NCBI GenBank assembly: GCA_947462695.1
Contig: CANHQC010000055.1
Span: forward strand, 1 to 9,783
From: Flavobacteriales bacterium
Lineage (GTDB): Bacteria; Bacteroidota; Bacteroidia; Flavobacteriales_D; Crocinitomicaceae
Reading direction: 5' to 3'
DNA length: 9,783 nt
A program made the position numbers and the translations under genes. The notes under the pieces were generated by a model that saw only the letters and a program-made list of their open reading frames with translations, had not been told where the DNA came from and ran no database searches. Positions 1 through 6,391 of this stretch are shown here, piece after piece. Positions within the stretch are counted from its first letter, which is position 1. Each line of letters begins with the position of its first letter.

Positions 1-1
1 A

Positions 2-70
2 AATTCGAGCCATGATCGTAAGTTCTCTTTGTACGAAGGTAGTTATTTTAGCCGAAAGGAATTCGCGTGA
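2..70 (+). CDS. C-terminal tail of an unidentified protein (partial)
   Basis: An open frame enters from the left edge and ends at TGA 68-70, giving 22 residues that finish in SLYEGSYFSRKEFA. The codons look like those of the neighbouring genes, and the stop lies 15 bases before the plsC start, matching the tight plus-strand spacing that follows. I do not recognise the family from so short a tail. A second plus frame is also open here (to about 108) but reads less like protein. The claim is an inference from frame, spacing and codon style. Confidence 0.4.
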   Translation, partial: NSSHDRKFSLYEGSYFSRKEFA

Positions 71-85
71 CAATGGCAATATAAA

Positions 86-865
86 ATGTACCTTTGGCTT
101 ATGAAGTTCATTCGGGGGATTTTAGGTTTGCTATGGAAATGCTGGGTAGGACTAGTATTTGTCCTCTTTGCCATCTTATTCTATCCATTTTTCGCTGTTC
201 TACTTTCGCGCGAAACTTGGAAGAAAAAGAGCTTTTACCTATTTGTCGTGTGGAGTTGGGTGATGCGTATTTTTTGTTTGTACGGCATCCGAATTATTGA
301 ACGTGCAAAGTTGCCCAAAGGACCATACGTGATTATTGCTAATCATGCGTCATACCTTGACATATTCCTGATGCATTCCCTTTTGCCAGAGCATCCATTT
401 TTATTCATGGGAAAAGGAGAAATTCTGGGGTATCCAATACTTAAAACCTATTTCAACGGATTAAATATCCCGGTTCACCGACAAGATAGAGGTAAGGCAG
501 CGAAATCGTTTATTCAGGCTAAAAAAGCGGCAGTTGATGGCTGGTCAATCGTTATTTACCCTGAGGGAGGAATACCTGATAAAAATAGACCAAAAATGAT
601 GGCCTTTAAAACCGGGGCTTTTCGTTTAGCCAAAGAATTATCCATTCCTATTGTCCCGATAACGTTCACGAACAATCATGAACTGTTTACTGATCCGCTC
701 GATTTACTTGGAGTTGCTCGACCGGGTATTTCCCGTGTCTATATTCATCCTGCTGTGTCGCCTGAAGAAATGAATGACTTAACCGACAAGGAAATACGTG
801 ATGTGTGTTTTGATCGGATCAATCAACCATTACTGAAGGAACATCCATGGATTGCAGAAAAATAG
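86..865 (+). CDS. plsC: 1-acyl-sn-glycerol-3-phosphate acyltransferase (PlsC family)
   Basis: Probable lysophosphatidic acid acyltransferase, which adds the second acyl chain to make phosphatidic acid at the inner membrane. The 259-residue protein begins with a hydrophobic segment (about 12-40). It then shows the acyltransferase block I HX4D motif as NHASYLD (His87, Asp92), a block III-like YPEGG at 159-162, and block IV IPIVPITF at 187-194. Block III has EGG where many homologues have EGT. Length fits the family. The ATG at 86 is used; a second in-frame ATG at 101 (residue 6) would also keep every motif. It is followed by gatC after 13 bases, probably co-transcribed. A related acyltransferase acting on another lipid (for example an ornithine-lipid type) cannot be excluded, but the plain PlsC domain makes the phospholipid role most likely. 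Confidence 0.88.
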   Translation: MYLWLMKFIRGILGLLWKCWVGLVFVLFAILFYPFFAVLLSRETWKKKSFYLFVVWSWVMRIFCLYGIRIIERAKLPKGPYVIIANHASYLDIFLMHSLLPEHPFLFMGKGEILGYPILKTYFNGLNIPVHRQDRGKAAKSFIQAKKAAVDGWSIVIYPEGGIPDKNRPKMMAFKTGAFRLAKELSIPIVPITFTNNHELFTDPLDLLGVARPGISRVYIHPAVSPEEMNDLTDKEIRDVCFDRINQPLLKEHPWIAEK

Positions 866-878
866 TTAGTTTTGACGT

Positions 879-1169
879 ATGAAAATTTCGGCTGAAACTG
901 TTGAACACATTGCGCATCTGGCCCGACTGACTTTTGAGGGAGATCAAAAAGATGCGATACGCACAGATCTCAACAACATAGTTGAATTCATGGATAAATT
1001 GAGTGAAGTTGACACGCATGGGGTGGAACCTCTGATTTTCATGACTGAAGGATACGATCACTTGAGAGAAGATGAAATCAACGTGACAATCTCCCAAGAT
1101 GACGCGCTTAAAAATGCACCGAAAAAGGATTCAGACTATTTCAGGATACCGAAAGTACTTGATAAATAA
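879..1169 (+). CDS. gatC: Asp-tRNA(Asn)/Glu-tRNA(Gln) amidotransferase subunit C
   Basis: Small subunit of the GatCAB amidotransferase, which converts mischarged Glu-tRNA(Gln) and/or Asp-tRNA(Asn) to the amide form in the cytoplasm. GatC wraps around GatA and stabilises its contact with GatB. The 96-residue protein has the typical GatC layout: an N-terminal helix with the VEHIAHLARL pattern (8-17), a second helix with LNNIVEFMDKL (31-41), the turn VDTHGVEPL (44-52), then LREDE (62-66) and a C-terminal part with FRIPKVL. Length is normal. It lies 13 bases after plsC and 11 bases before the MFS gene. Its partner gatA is in this window but on the opposite strand about 6.7 kb away. Confidence 0.95.
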   Translation: MKISAETVEHIAHLARLTFEGDQKDAIRTDLNNIVEFMDKLSEVDTHGVEPLIFMTEGYDHLREDEINVTISQDDALKNAPKKDSDYFRIPKVLDK

Positions 1170-1180
1170 TCAGTTATTCC

Positions 1181-2443
1181 TTGAAGCAGAAAGCTGATAA
1201 ACACGATCCTTTTGCAGCGCTGCGTATCCGAGAGTTTACCTTTTTTCTTTCCAATAGACTGTTTCTTACGCTTGCCATTCAAATGCAAAGTGTTATTGTA
1301 GGTTGGCAAATTTATGACCTCACGAATGATGTTCTTGCTCTTGGAATGATTGGCCTTGCAGAGGCAATTCCTTTTATCATCATCAGTTTTTTCTCCGGAC
1401 ATGTAGCTGACAGCTTTAACCGAAAGCACATTATCCTGTTTTTCACAACCATTTATATTGGTGTTGGTATATTTTTACTCTATAGTTCTGCTGATCAATC
1501 CAGATTTCTGAATGACTATGGTACGTTTCCTTTATACCTAGCCATCGGTGCTGTCGGGGTAATCCGTGGATTTTTAGGTGCATCATTACCGGCATTCATG
1601 GCTCAAATCGTGCCAAGGAATCTTTATGCCAATGCGGCTACATGGAACAGCACTGTATGGCATTTAGGATCGGTTATTGGTCCCTCTGTTGCCGGATTGA
1701 TTATCGCAGTCAGCTATTCTGCAGCCTATACCGTGGATTTAATTTTTCTTGTCATTGCACTTTTTTCGATGCTATTTATTGCATCAAAACCACTTCCAAA
1801 AAGTTTAGAATCAGAACCATTAGTGCAACGACTTACTGCTGGAATACGATTCGTATTCAAGAATCAACTCTTACTTGGTGCGCTTTCACTTGATTTATTT
1901 GCCGTTTTATTTGGCGGGGCGGTTGCCTTATTGCCAGCTTTTTCGAAGGAGGTCTTACACGCCGGAGCAAGTGAACTTGGATTTTTGCGCGCTGCTCCAG
2001 CTATTGGTGCAGTAATTATGGCTTTAATAATTGCCTATAAGCCACCAACACAAAACGCAGGCAGAAACCTGTTTCTATCCGTTGCTGCTTTCGGAGTGGC
2101 CACAATTGTTTTTGGTTTATCCACCAATTTTTGGCTTGCATGGATTGCCTTATTTTTTACAGGTGCTTTCGACAATGTAAGTGTTGTAATTCGCCATACT
2201 ATTTTGCAGTTGGCAACACCTGATCACATGCGGGGAAGGGTGTCGGCTGTGAATGGAATTTTTATTGGTTCATCTAATGAAATCGGTGCATTTGAATCTG
2301 GAGTTGCAGCACGCGCCATCGGCATTCGTCCTTCAATTGTATTTGGTGGCATTCTAACCGTTCTTGTTGTTGCAATTACTGCTCGAGTCGCCCCGAAATT
2401 AAGGAAGTTGAATATTGATTCAATGCGTGACGAGGGCAACTAA
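1181..2443 (+). CDS. MFS transporter, EntS-like (MFS_3 type) exporter
   Basis: A 420-residue polytopic inner-membrane protein with about 10-12 hydrophobic segments, of the major facilitator superfamily branch that includes the enterobactin exporter EntS. The cytoplasmic loop motif between helices 2 and 3 is present as GHVADSFNRKHI (73-84). The C-terminal half carries HMRGRVSAVNGIF and an NEIGAFESG stretch typical of this branch. The substrate cannot be read from sequence. The reading frame opens at TTG 1181; upstream in frame there is no ATG or GTG before the stop TAA at 1163-1165, and the next ATG (1283) would cut away the first helix, so TTG is the likely start. It sits 11 bases after gatC. 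The link to gatC and radA looks positional rather than functional. Confidence 0.85.
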   Translation: MKQKADKHDPFAALRIREFTFFLSNRLFLTLAIQMQSVIVGWQIYDLTNDVLALGMIGLAEAIPFIIISFFSGHVADSFNRKHIILFFTTIYIGVGIFLLYSSADQSRFLNDYGTFPLYLAIGAVGVIRGFLGASLPAFMAQIVPRNLYANAATWNSTVWHLGSVIGPSVAGLIIAVSYSAAYTVDLIFLVIALFSMLFIASKPLPKSLESEPLVQRLTAGIRFVFKNQLLLGALSLDLFAVLFGGAVALLPAFSKEVLHAGASELGFLRAAPAIGAVIMALIIAYKPPTQNAGRNLFLSVAAFGVATIVFGLSTNFWLAWIALFFTGAFDNVSVVIRHTILQLATPDHMRGRVSAVNGIFIGSSNEIGAFESGVAARAIGIRPSIVFGGILTVLVVAITARVAPKLRKLNIDSMRDEGN

Positions 2444-2444
2444 C

Positions 2445-2481
2445 GCGAGTAGATTTTCGCTATTTTTACCTAAAATCTCGC
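2445..2481 (+). promoter_or_regulatory. Imperfect inverted repeat with a promoter-like element before radA
   Basis: The 38-base gap between the MFS stop and the radA ATG is almost entirely an interrupted palindrome. AGATTTT (2451-2457) pairs with AAAATCT (2472-2478), and outside it GCG (2445-2447) pairs with CGC (2479-2481) around a 3-base bulge. The loop holds TATTTTTA (2461-2468), one base off the Bacteroidota -7 consensus TAnnTTTG, at a distance that would give a very short leader. No -33 TTG is evident at the right spacing, and no T-run follows, so this is not a standard terminator. The role (internal promoter, operator or leader hairpin) is inference. Confidence 0.3.
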
Positions 2482-3846
2482 ATGGCAAAGGTAAAATCGG
2501 CATATTTCTGTCAACATTGTGGTTACGAAGCTCCGAAATGGCTAGGAAAATGTCCGAGCTGTAATGAATGGAATACATTTGTTGAAGAGGTTATTGAAAA
2601 AAATATCCCTTCGGTAGTTGCTTTTTCAACGTCAAGTAACCGTCCCACAAAACCACAGCCGATTCATACAATAGAAGAACAAGCTACACGAAGAGCGCAA
2701 TTACGCGACGGCGAATTGAATCGAGTGCTCGGTGGTGGTCTTGTTCCAGGATCATTAATTCTTTTTGGTGGCGAACCCGGAATAGGTAAATCCACATTAA
2801 TGCTTCAACTCGCGATTACCGAAAATCAATTGCGCGTGCTTTATGTTTCGGGTGAAGAAAGTGAACACCAGATTAAAATGCGCGGAGAGCGAATTGGATT
2901 GTCAAGTGAACAATGCTTCATATTAACTGAAACCAATATTCAGCACATTTTTACGCAAGCCGAACAGGTGCAACCGGAGTTGTTGGTCATTGATTCGATT
3001 CAAACATTGTATTCAAGTCAAATAGAAAGTTCACCTGGTAGTATTTCACAAGTCCGAGAATGTACCGCCCAATTGCTTCGGTACGCGAAACAAACGGGTG
3101 TTCCTGTCTTTTTAATTGGCCACATAACGAAAGAAGGATCCCTTGCAGGACCGAAAGTATTGGAGCACATGGTAGATACCGTTTTGCAATTTGAAGGTGA
3201 CCGCAACCATGTCTATCGCTTGCTTCGTTCGGTAAAAAACAGGTTTGGAAGCACTAACGAACTGGGTATTTATGAAATGCAAGGCAATGGACTACGTCAG
3301 GTGGAGAATCCTTCGGAGATTTTAATTACCAATACAGATCAGCAGTTAAGTGGAATTGCAATTGCCGCGACTATGGAAGGAATGCGTCCGATGTTGATTG
3401 AAGTTCAGGCACTGGTAAGTACGGCAGCTTATGGAACGCCTCAACGCTCATCTACCGGCTTTGATAGTAAGCGGTTGAATATGTTGCTCGCTGTCATGGA
3501 GAAACGGTGTGGCTTTAAATTGGGGGCGAAGGATGTGTTTTTAAACATTGCAGGAGGAATTAAAGTCGACGATCCGGCCATAGACTTAGCTGTTGTAGCT
3601 GCAGTATTGTCCTCAAATACAGATTTGCCAATTGATCCAAAAATGGCGTTGTGTGCTGAAATTGGACTTTCCGGGGAAGTTCGGCCGGTTAATCGGGTAG
3701 AACAACGCATTTCCGAAGCTGAAAAGCTCGGATTTACATCGCTCATTATTTCAAAGTATTCCAAAGGAGTTGATCCCAAAAACTATAAAATTAACTTGAT
3801 TCAATGTGGACGGATTGATGAGGTCGTTCGAGCGCTTTTCAGTTGA
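2482..3846 (+). CDS. radA: DNA repair protein RadA (Sms), branch-migration ATPase
   Basis: RadA is a RecA-like, hexameric helicase-type ATPase that promotes branch migration of recombination intermediates and helps process stalled forks. The 454-residue protein has the full family architecture. It has an N-terminal four-cysteine zinc finger (Cys10, Cys13, Cys24, Cys27) and a RecA-like core with Walker A GEPGIGKS (97-104) and Walker B LLVIDS (167-172). The RadA-specific KNRFG motif is at 252-256, and a C-terminal Lon-protease-like domain without protease function runs from about 280 to the end. Length is normal and no key residue is missing. It is the last gene of the plus-strand unit; its stop overlaps the end of the convergent UbiA-like gene by 8 bases. 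Confidence 0.97.
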   Translation: MAKVKSAYFCQHCGYEAPKWLGKCPSCNEWNTFVEEVIEKNIPSVVAFSTSSNRPTKPQPIHTIEEQATRRAQLRDGELNRVLGGGLVPGSLILFGGEPGIGKSTLMLQLAITENQLRVLYVSGEESEHQIKMRGERIGLSSEQCFILTETNIQHIFTQAEQVQPELLVIDSIQTLYSSQIESSPGSISQVRECTAQLLRYAKQTGVPVFLIGHITKEGSLAGPKVLEHMVDTVLQFEGDRNHVYRLLRSVKNRFGSTNELGIYEMQGNGLRQVENPSEILITNTDQQLSGIAIAATMEGMRPMLIEVQALVSTAAYGTPQRSSTGFDSKRLNMLLAVMEKRCGFKLGAKDVFLNIAGGIKVDDPAIDLAVVAAVLSSNTDLPIDPKMALCAEIGLSGEVRPVNRVEQRISEAEKLGFTSLIISKYSKGVDPKNYKINLIQCGRIDEVVRALFS

Positions 3847-4645
3847 TGAAATAAGTACAGCCGAGTAAAATCATCAAAACATCAAAAATCGAATAGGCTA
3901 AATAACTTTTCGATTGGCGAAATCTATTCAACGTAAGTGAGAGGAGTAGCATTACAGCCCAGAACATAACGTTATTTCCAATTTTATTGTTCACTAGTAC
4001 AGATATCACACCGAAAAGAGCGATGAGTAGAAGCGCTGTAATTCCAGCATTTTTCTTACCAACGAGTTGTGGAAGTGTTTTCATTTGAACGCTGTCTTTT
4101 TCACTGTCTCTGCTGTCAAACGGAATGGTAATCGCATAAAAGAAGATGATCCAATTAACGATTTCTAGCCAATAGGCTTTTACGGATTCTCCGAAAAATA
4201 GTGGGAAATAGAAGAGGTGCAGCGACCAAGTTATGGCTACAATCGGACTTTTGACATAGGAGATATTCCTTACCGCATTTCCCCCAACTGGAATGACATA
4301 CCAAATGCTGATGAATGAAAATAGCATGAGGTAGATCCATTGTACCGAAGTCAATTTCAAAAAGACTAGGAAAAAGACTAAGCTGACAAAGAGAATAACA
4401 AGTAAGAAACTGAGCAGACGAAAATTTCGAATCAACCAATGCTTCAATCGAGGATCGGAGATGGTTCCTTGGTGCACTTTAATTAACCGATGTAAAAGGT
4501 AAACTGCCCATGTGGAGCTTCCAATAAAAGCTGCCATTAGGGCATTGAATTTTCCATAATTATAGGCAACACCTGAATAAAGAGCAGTCGCCGCAACTGC
4601 GGTCAAAAGCGTCGAATTGGTTAGAAATAGAATCGCTTCACGCAT
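3839..4645 (-). CDS. UbiA-like polytopic membrane protein (possible prenyltransferase)
   Basis: A 268-residue protein with roughly eight or nine hydrophobic segments. It resembles the UbiA prenyltransferase superfamily, whose members transfer prenyl chains in the membrane. The best evidence is the second aspartate-rich motif, DSRDSEKD (Asp177, Asp180, Asp184), followed by MKTLPQLVG, the typical spacing to K-T-L-P in UbiA proteins. The first motif (NDxxDxxxD), expected in the loop near 45-58, is not recognisable; YLLHRLIKV occupies that place. Catalysis on a usual prenyl diphosphate is therefore uncertain. A longer reading from ATG 4738 exists, but I chose ATG 4645 because it overlaps the stop of the upstream glycosyltransferase by only 8 bases and starts right before the first hydrophobic stretch. 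It is the last gene of the minus-strand unit. Substrate and role are unknown; context suggests envelope lipid or glycan work. Confidence 0.65.
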   Translation of the reverse strand: MREAILFLTNSTLLTAVAATALYSGVAYNYGKFNALMAAFIGSSTWAVYLLHRLIKVHQGTISDPRLKHWLIRNFRLLSFLLVILFVSLVFFLVFLKLTSVQWIYLMLFSFISIWYVIPVGGNAVRNISYVKSPIVAITWSLHLFYFPLFFGESVKAYWLEIVNWIIFFYAITIPFDSRDSEKDSVQMKTLPQLVGKKNAGITALLLIALFGVISVLVNNKIGNNVMFWAVMLLLSLTLNRFRQSKSYLAYSIFDVLMILLGCTYFIN

Positions 4646-5642
4646 CAAACCCGTCAACAATCGTTTTGAATGCGAGATCAACCTCAATCTCCTCGATACA
4701 ATTGCAGGATTTTCCTTTTTTACACGTTGGGCAATCATTATCGAATGTCAACACTGAAACATGTTTCCCTATTGGTGACCACCTACCCGGGTGAATTGGT
4801 CGTTTAGGTGAAAACAATCCAACAGCATGAATTCCTGCACTTGCCGCAATATGTAGAGGTCCGGTTGAACAGGCGATCAACGCATGCGCTTCGGAAATAA
4901 AGGAGATGAACGTTGAGAGATCCATTGTTCCTGAACAATCGTGAATGAGTTCATGCGAAGGTATGGATGAACGAAACAATGCGCCTTCGGTTTCTGTACC
5001 CGAAAAAAACACTTCTATACCATTTGTAGCCAGCTTTAAAGCGAGTTCACTGTACTTCTTCAATGGCCATTCTAACGCACTGCCTTGCGATTTAGGGTGA
5101 ATAATCACGCGCTTCCTTGATGTTGCAGCTTCAGATTGCTGGGCTACCTGAAATTGGTTTACCCAACCATTTAATACCTCGATTGAAGGAATAACTTTTA
5201 GTCCAAGAGGTTTTAAAAGTTCAAAATTTAATTGAGCCTCATGTAAGTCGGAACGTTTCCGTGAAAAATTCAATCGGTAGTTGCAAGTCAACAAGTGAAA
5301 ACTGCGGTGCGATGTACCAATGCGGTAAGGTATTTTAGCTTTTCGACAGAGCGTTGCTACTTCCTTGTTTGGGAATACATGCAGCACAACATCTGCATTC
5401 AGTTCTCTGAAAAAGCTAATCTTTTCTACTGAAGGAAGTTTTTCAATTTCGTTCCAGTCAACAAATCGATCTACAGGCGAAAAACAAGAAACGACAGGTC
5501 GGGTATAATTTCTCCCTAAATAGATGAGTTCTGCCAATGGATAGTGTTCTTTTATCCAACTGCACATAGGAAGCGTAAGCACCACATCTCCAATACTATC
5601 CGTTCTGGAAATAACAATCCGTTTCACCTCATTTAGCTTCAT
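4638..5642 (-). CDS. Glycosyltransferase family 9 (heptosyltransferase-like)
   Basis: A 334-residue cytoplasmic or membrane-associated GT-B enzyme of family 9, the family of the ADP-heptose:LPS heptosyltransferases. The N-terminal RTDSIGDVVLTLP (13-25) is the hallmark motif with conserved Asp near the start. The second Rossmann domain begins near 178 with VIIHPKSQGSALEWP, and the donor-site motif STGPLHIAASAG is at 259-270, followed by HPGRWSPIG (284-292). Near the C-terminus is a cysteine cluster CPTCKKGKSCNC (Cys304, 307, 313, 315). The likely role is adding a heptose or similar sugar to the LPS core; the exact donor and acceptor cannot be told. The start ATG overlaps the end of the upstream family 2 gene by 14 bases, and its end overlaps the UbiA-like start by 8, indicating coupled translation. 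Confidence 0.88.
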   Translation of the reverse strand: MKLNEVKRIVISRTDSIGDVVLTLPMCSWIKEHYPLAELIYLGRNYTRPVVSCFSPVDRFVDWNEIEKLPSVEKISFFRELNADVVLHVFPNKEVATLCRKAKIPYRIGTSHRSFHLLTCNYRLNFSRKRSDLHEAQLNFELLKPLGLKVIPSIEVLNGWVNQFQVAQQSEAATSRKRVIIHPKSQGSALEWPLKKYSELALKLATNGIEVFFSGTETEGALFRSSIPSHELIHDCSGTMDLSTFISFISEAHALIACSTGPLHIAASAGIHAVGLFSPKRPIHPGRWSPIGKHVSVLTFDNDCPTCKKGKSCNCIEEIEVDLAFKTIVDGFDA

Positions 5643-6381
5643 ACAAGTTTTTCAATTTGATGTATTTTCGGAAGGTTGCGAAAGCACTAAGGCGTGAAAT
5701 GACGAATCCAGTTTTACCATCTAAAAAACCGCGTTTAATGATGAAGCTTTTGATGAATTGAGCGATTGTTTTGAGGATGATTTTAACCCAGGACGACTTT
5801 CCTCCTTGCTGATAGAGCTCACGAGCTGCAATATCACCAAAGTACTCGATTTGACGTAAATGATCCTCTTTCGTGTAGTATGAATAGTGTAACAAGTCAC
5901 CCGAAAGCCATCCGGTTTCCTCATTGGCATTCATTTCTAGTCTATCGTGTGGATTAACTCCTTTCCAGCGCGCACTGTTTTTTTTAACCAATCTTAATTT
6001 CGTGTCAGGATACCAACCACAATGTTTCACCCAATGTCCGCAGTAATTGGTAAGTCGGTTCATTCGGTAGCCATCAACGGAGGCAGTTGATTTGACAGTG
6101 AGAATACTATTTCGAAGTTCCTCACTCAATGCTTCGTCGGCATCAAGCGATAAAATCCATTCGCACGAGGCTTGATCAATAGCGAAATTTTTTTGTTGAA
6201 TATGGCCTAAAAACGATTGTTGTATAAATCGAGCATTATGAGCTCGACAAATTTCCTCCGTTTTGTCTTTTGAAAAGGAATCAATAACGACAATTTCATC
6301 AACTACACCAGATAATGAGCGTAAGCAACGCTCAATATTTCGCTCCTCATTAAGGGTGATGATTACTGCTGAGATGGTCAT
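5629..6381 (-). CDS. Glycosyltransferase family 2, WaaE/KdtX-like
   Basis: A 250-residue GT-A enzyme like the LPS-core beta-1,4-glucosyltransferases WaaE/KdtX. It opens with SAVIITLNEERNIERCL (4-20), the nucleotide-binding start of this subfamily, and has VIDSFSKDKT (32-41) and the metal-binding DxD as LDADE (Asp80, Asp82). It also has GWYPDTKLRLVKK (122-134), which is typical of the group. The C-terminal part (about 200-250) is basic and amphipathic, with FLDGKTGF (219-226), and probably touches the membrane. Length is normal. The gene starts 10 bases after the lytic transglycosylase stop and overlaps the family 9 gene by 14 bases, so the two glycosyltransferases very likely act on the same surface glycan. 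The sugar transferred cannot be read from sequence. Confidence 0.88.
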   Translation of the reverse strand: MTISAVIITLNEERNIERCLRSLSGVVDEIVVIDSFSKDKTEEICRAHNARFIQQSFLGHIQQKNFAIDQASCEWILSLDADEALSEELRNSILTVKSTASVDGYRMNRLTNYCGHWVKHCGWYPDTKLRLVKKNSARWKGVNPHDRLEMNANEETGWLSGDLLHYSYYTKEDHLRQIEYFGDIAARELYQQGGKSSWVKIILKTIAQFIKSFIIKRGFLDGKTGFVISRLSAFATFRKYIKLKNLYEAK

Positions 6382-6391
6382 ACAGTGACTT

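Noticed and set aside
1..13. Minus-strand ATG at 13 that could begin a divergent gene (M-A-R-I), with a TACCTTCG box at 41-34 resembling a -7 element
   Set aside because: Only four codons are visible, and the same bases read better as the C-terminal tail of a plus-strand gene ending at 70.
4155..4439. Minus-strand 94-residue open frame inside the UbiA-like gene
   Set aside because: It is a shadow in another frame of a gene with clear membrane-protein character and has no recognisable domain.
4638..4738. Upstream start for the UbiA-like protein, adding 31 residues
   Set aside because: It would overlap the family 9 gene by 101 bases with a basic, non-hydrophobic extension; ATG 4645 gives a compact 8-base overlap.
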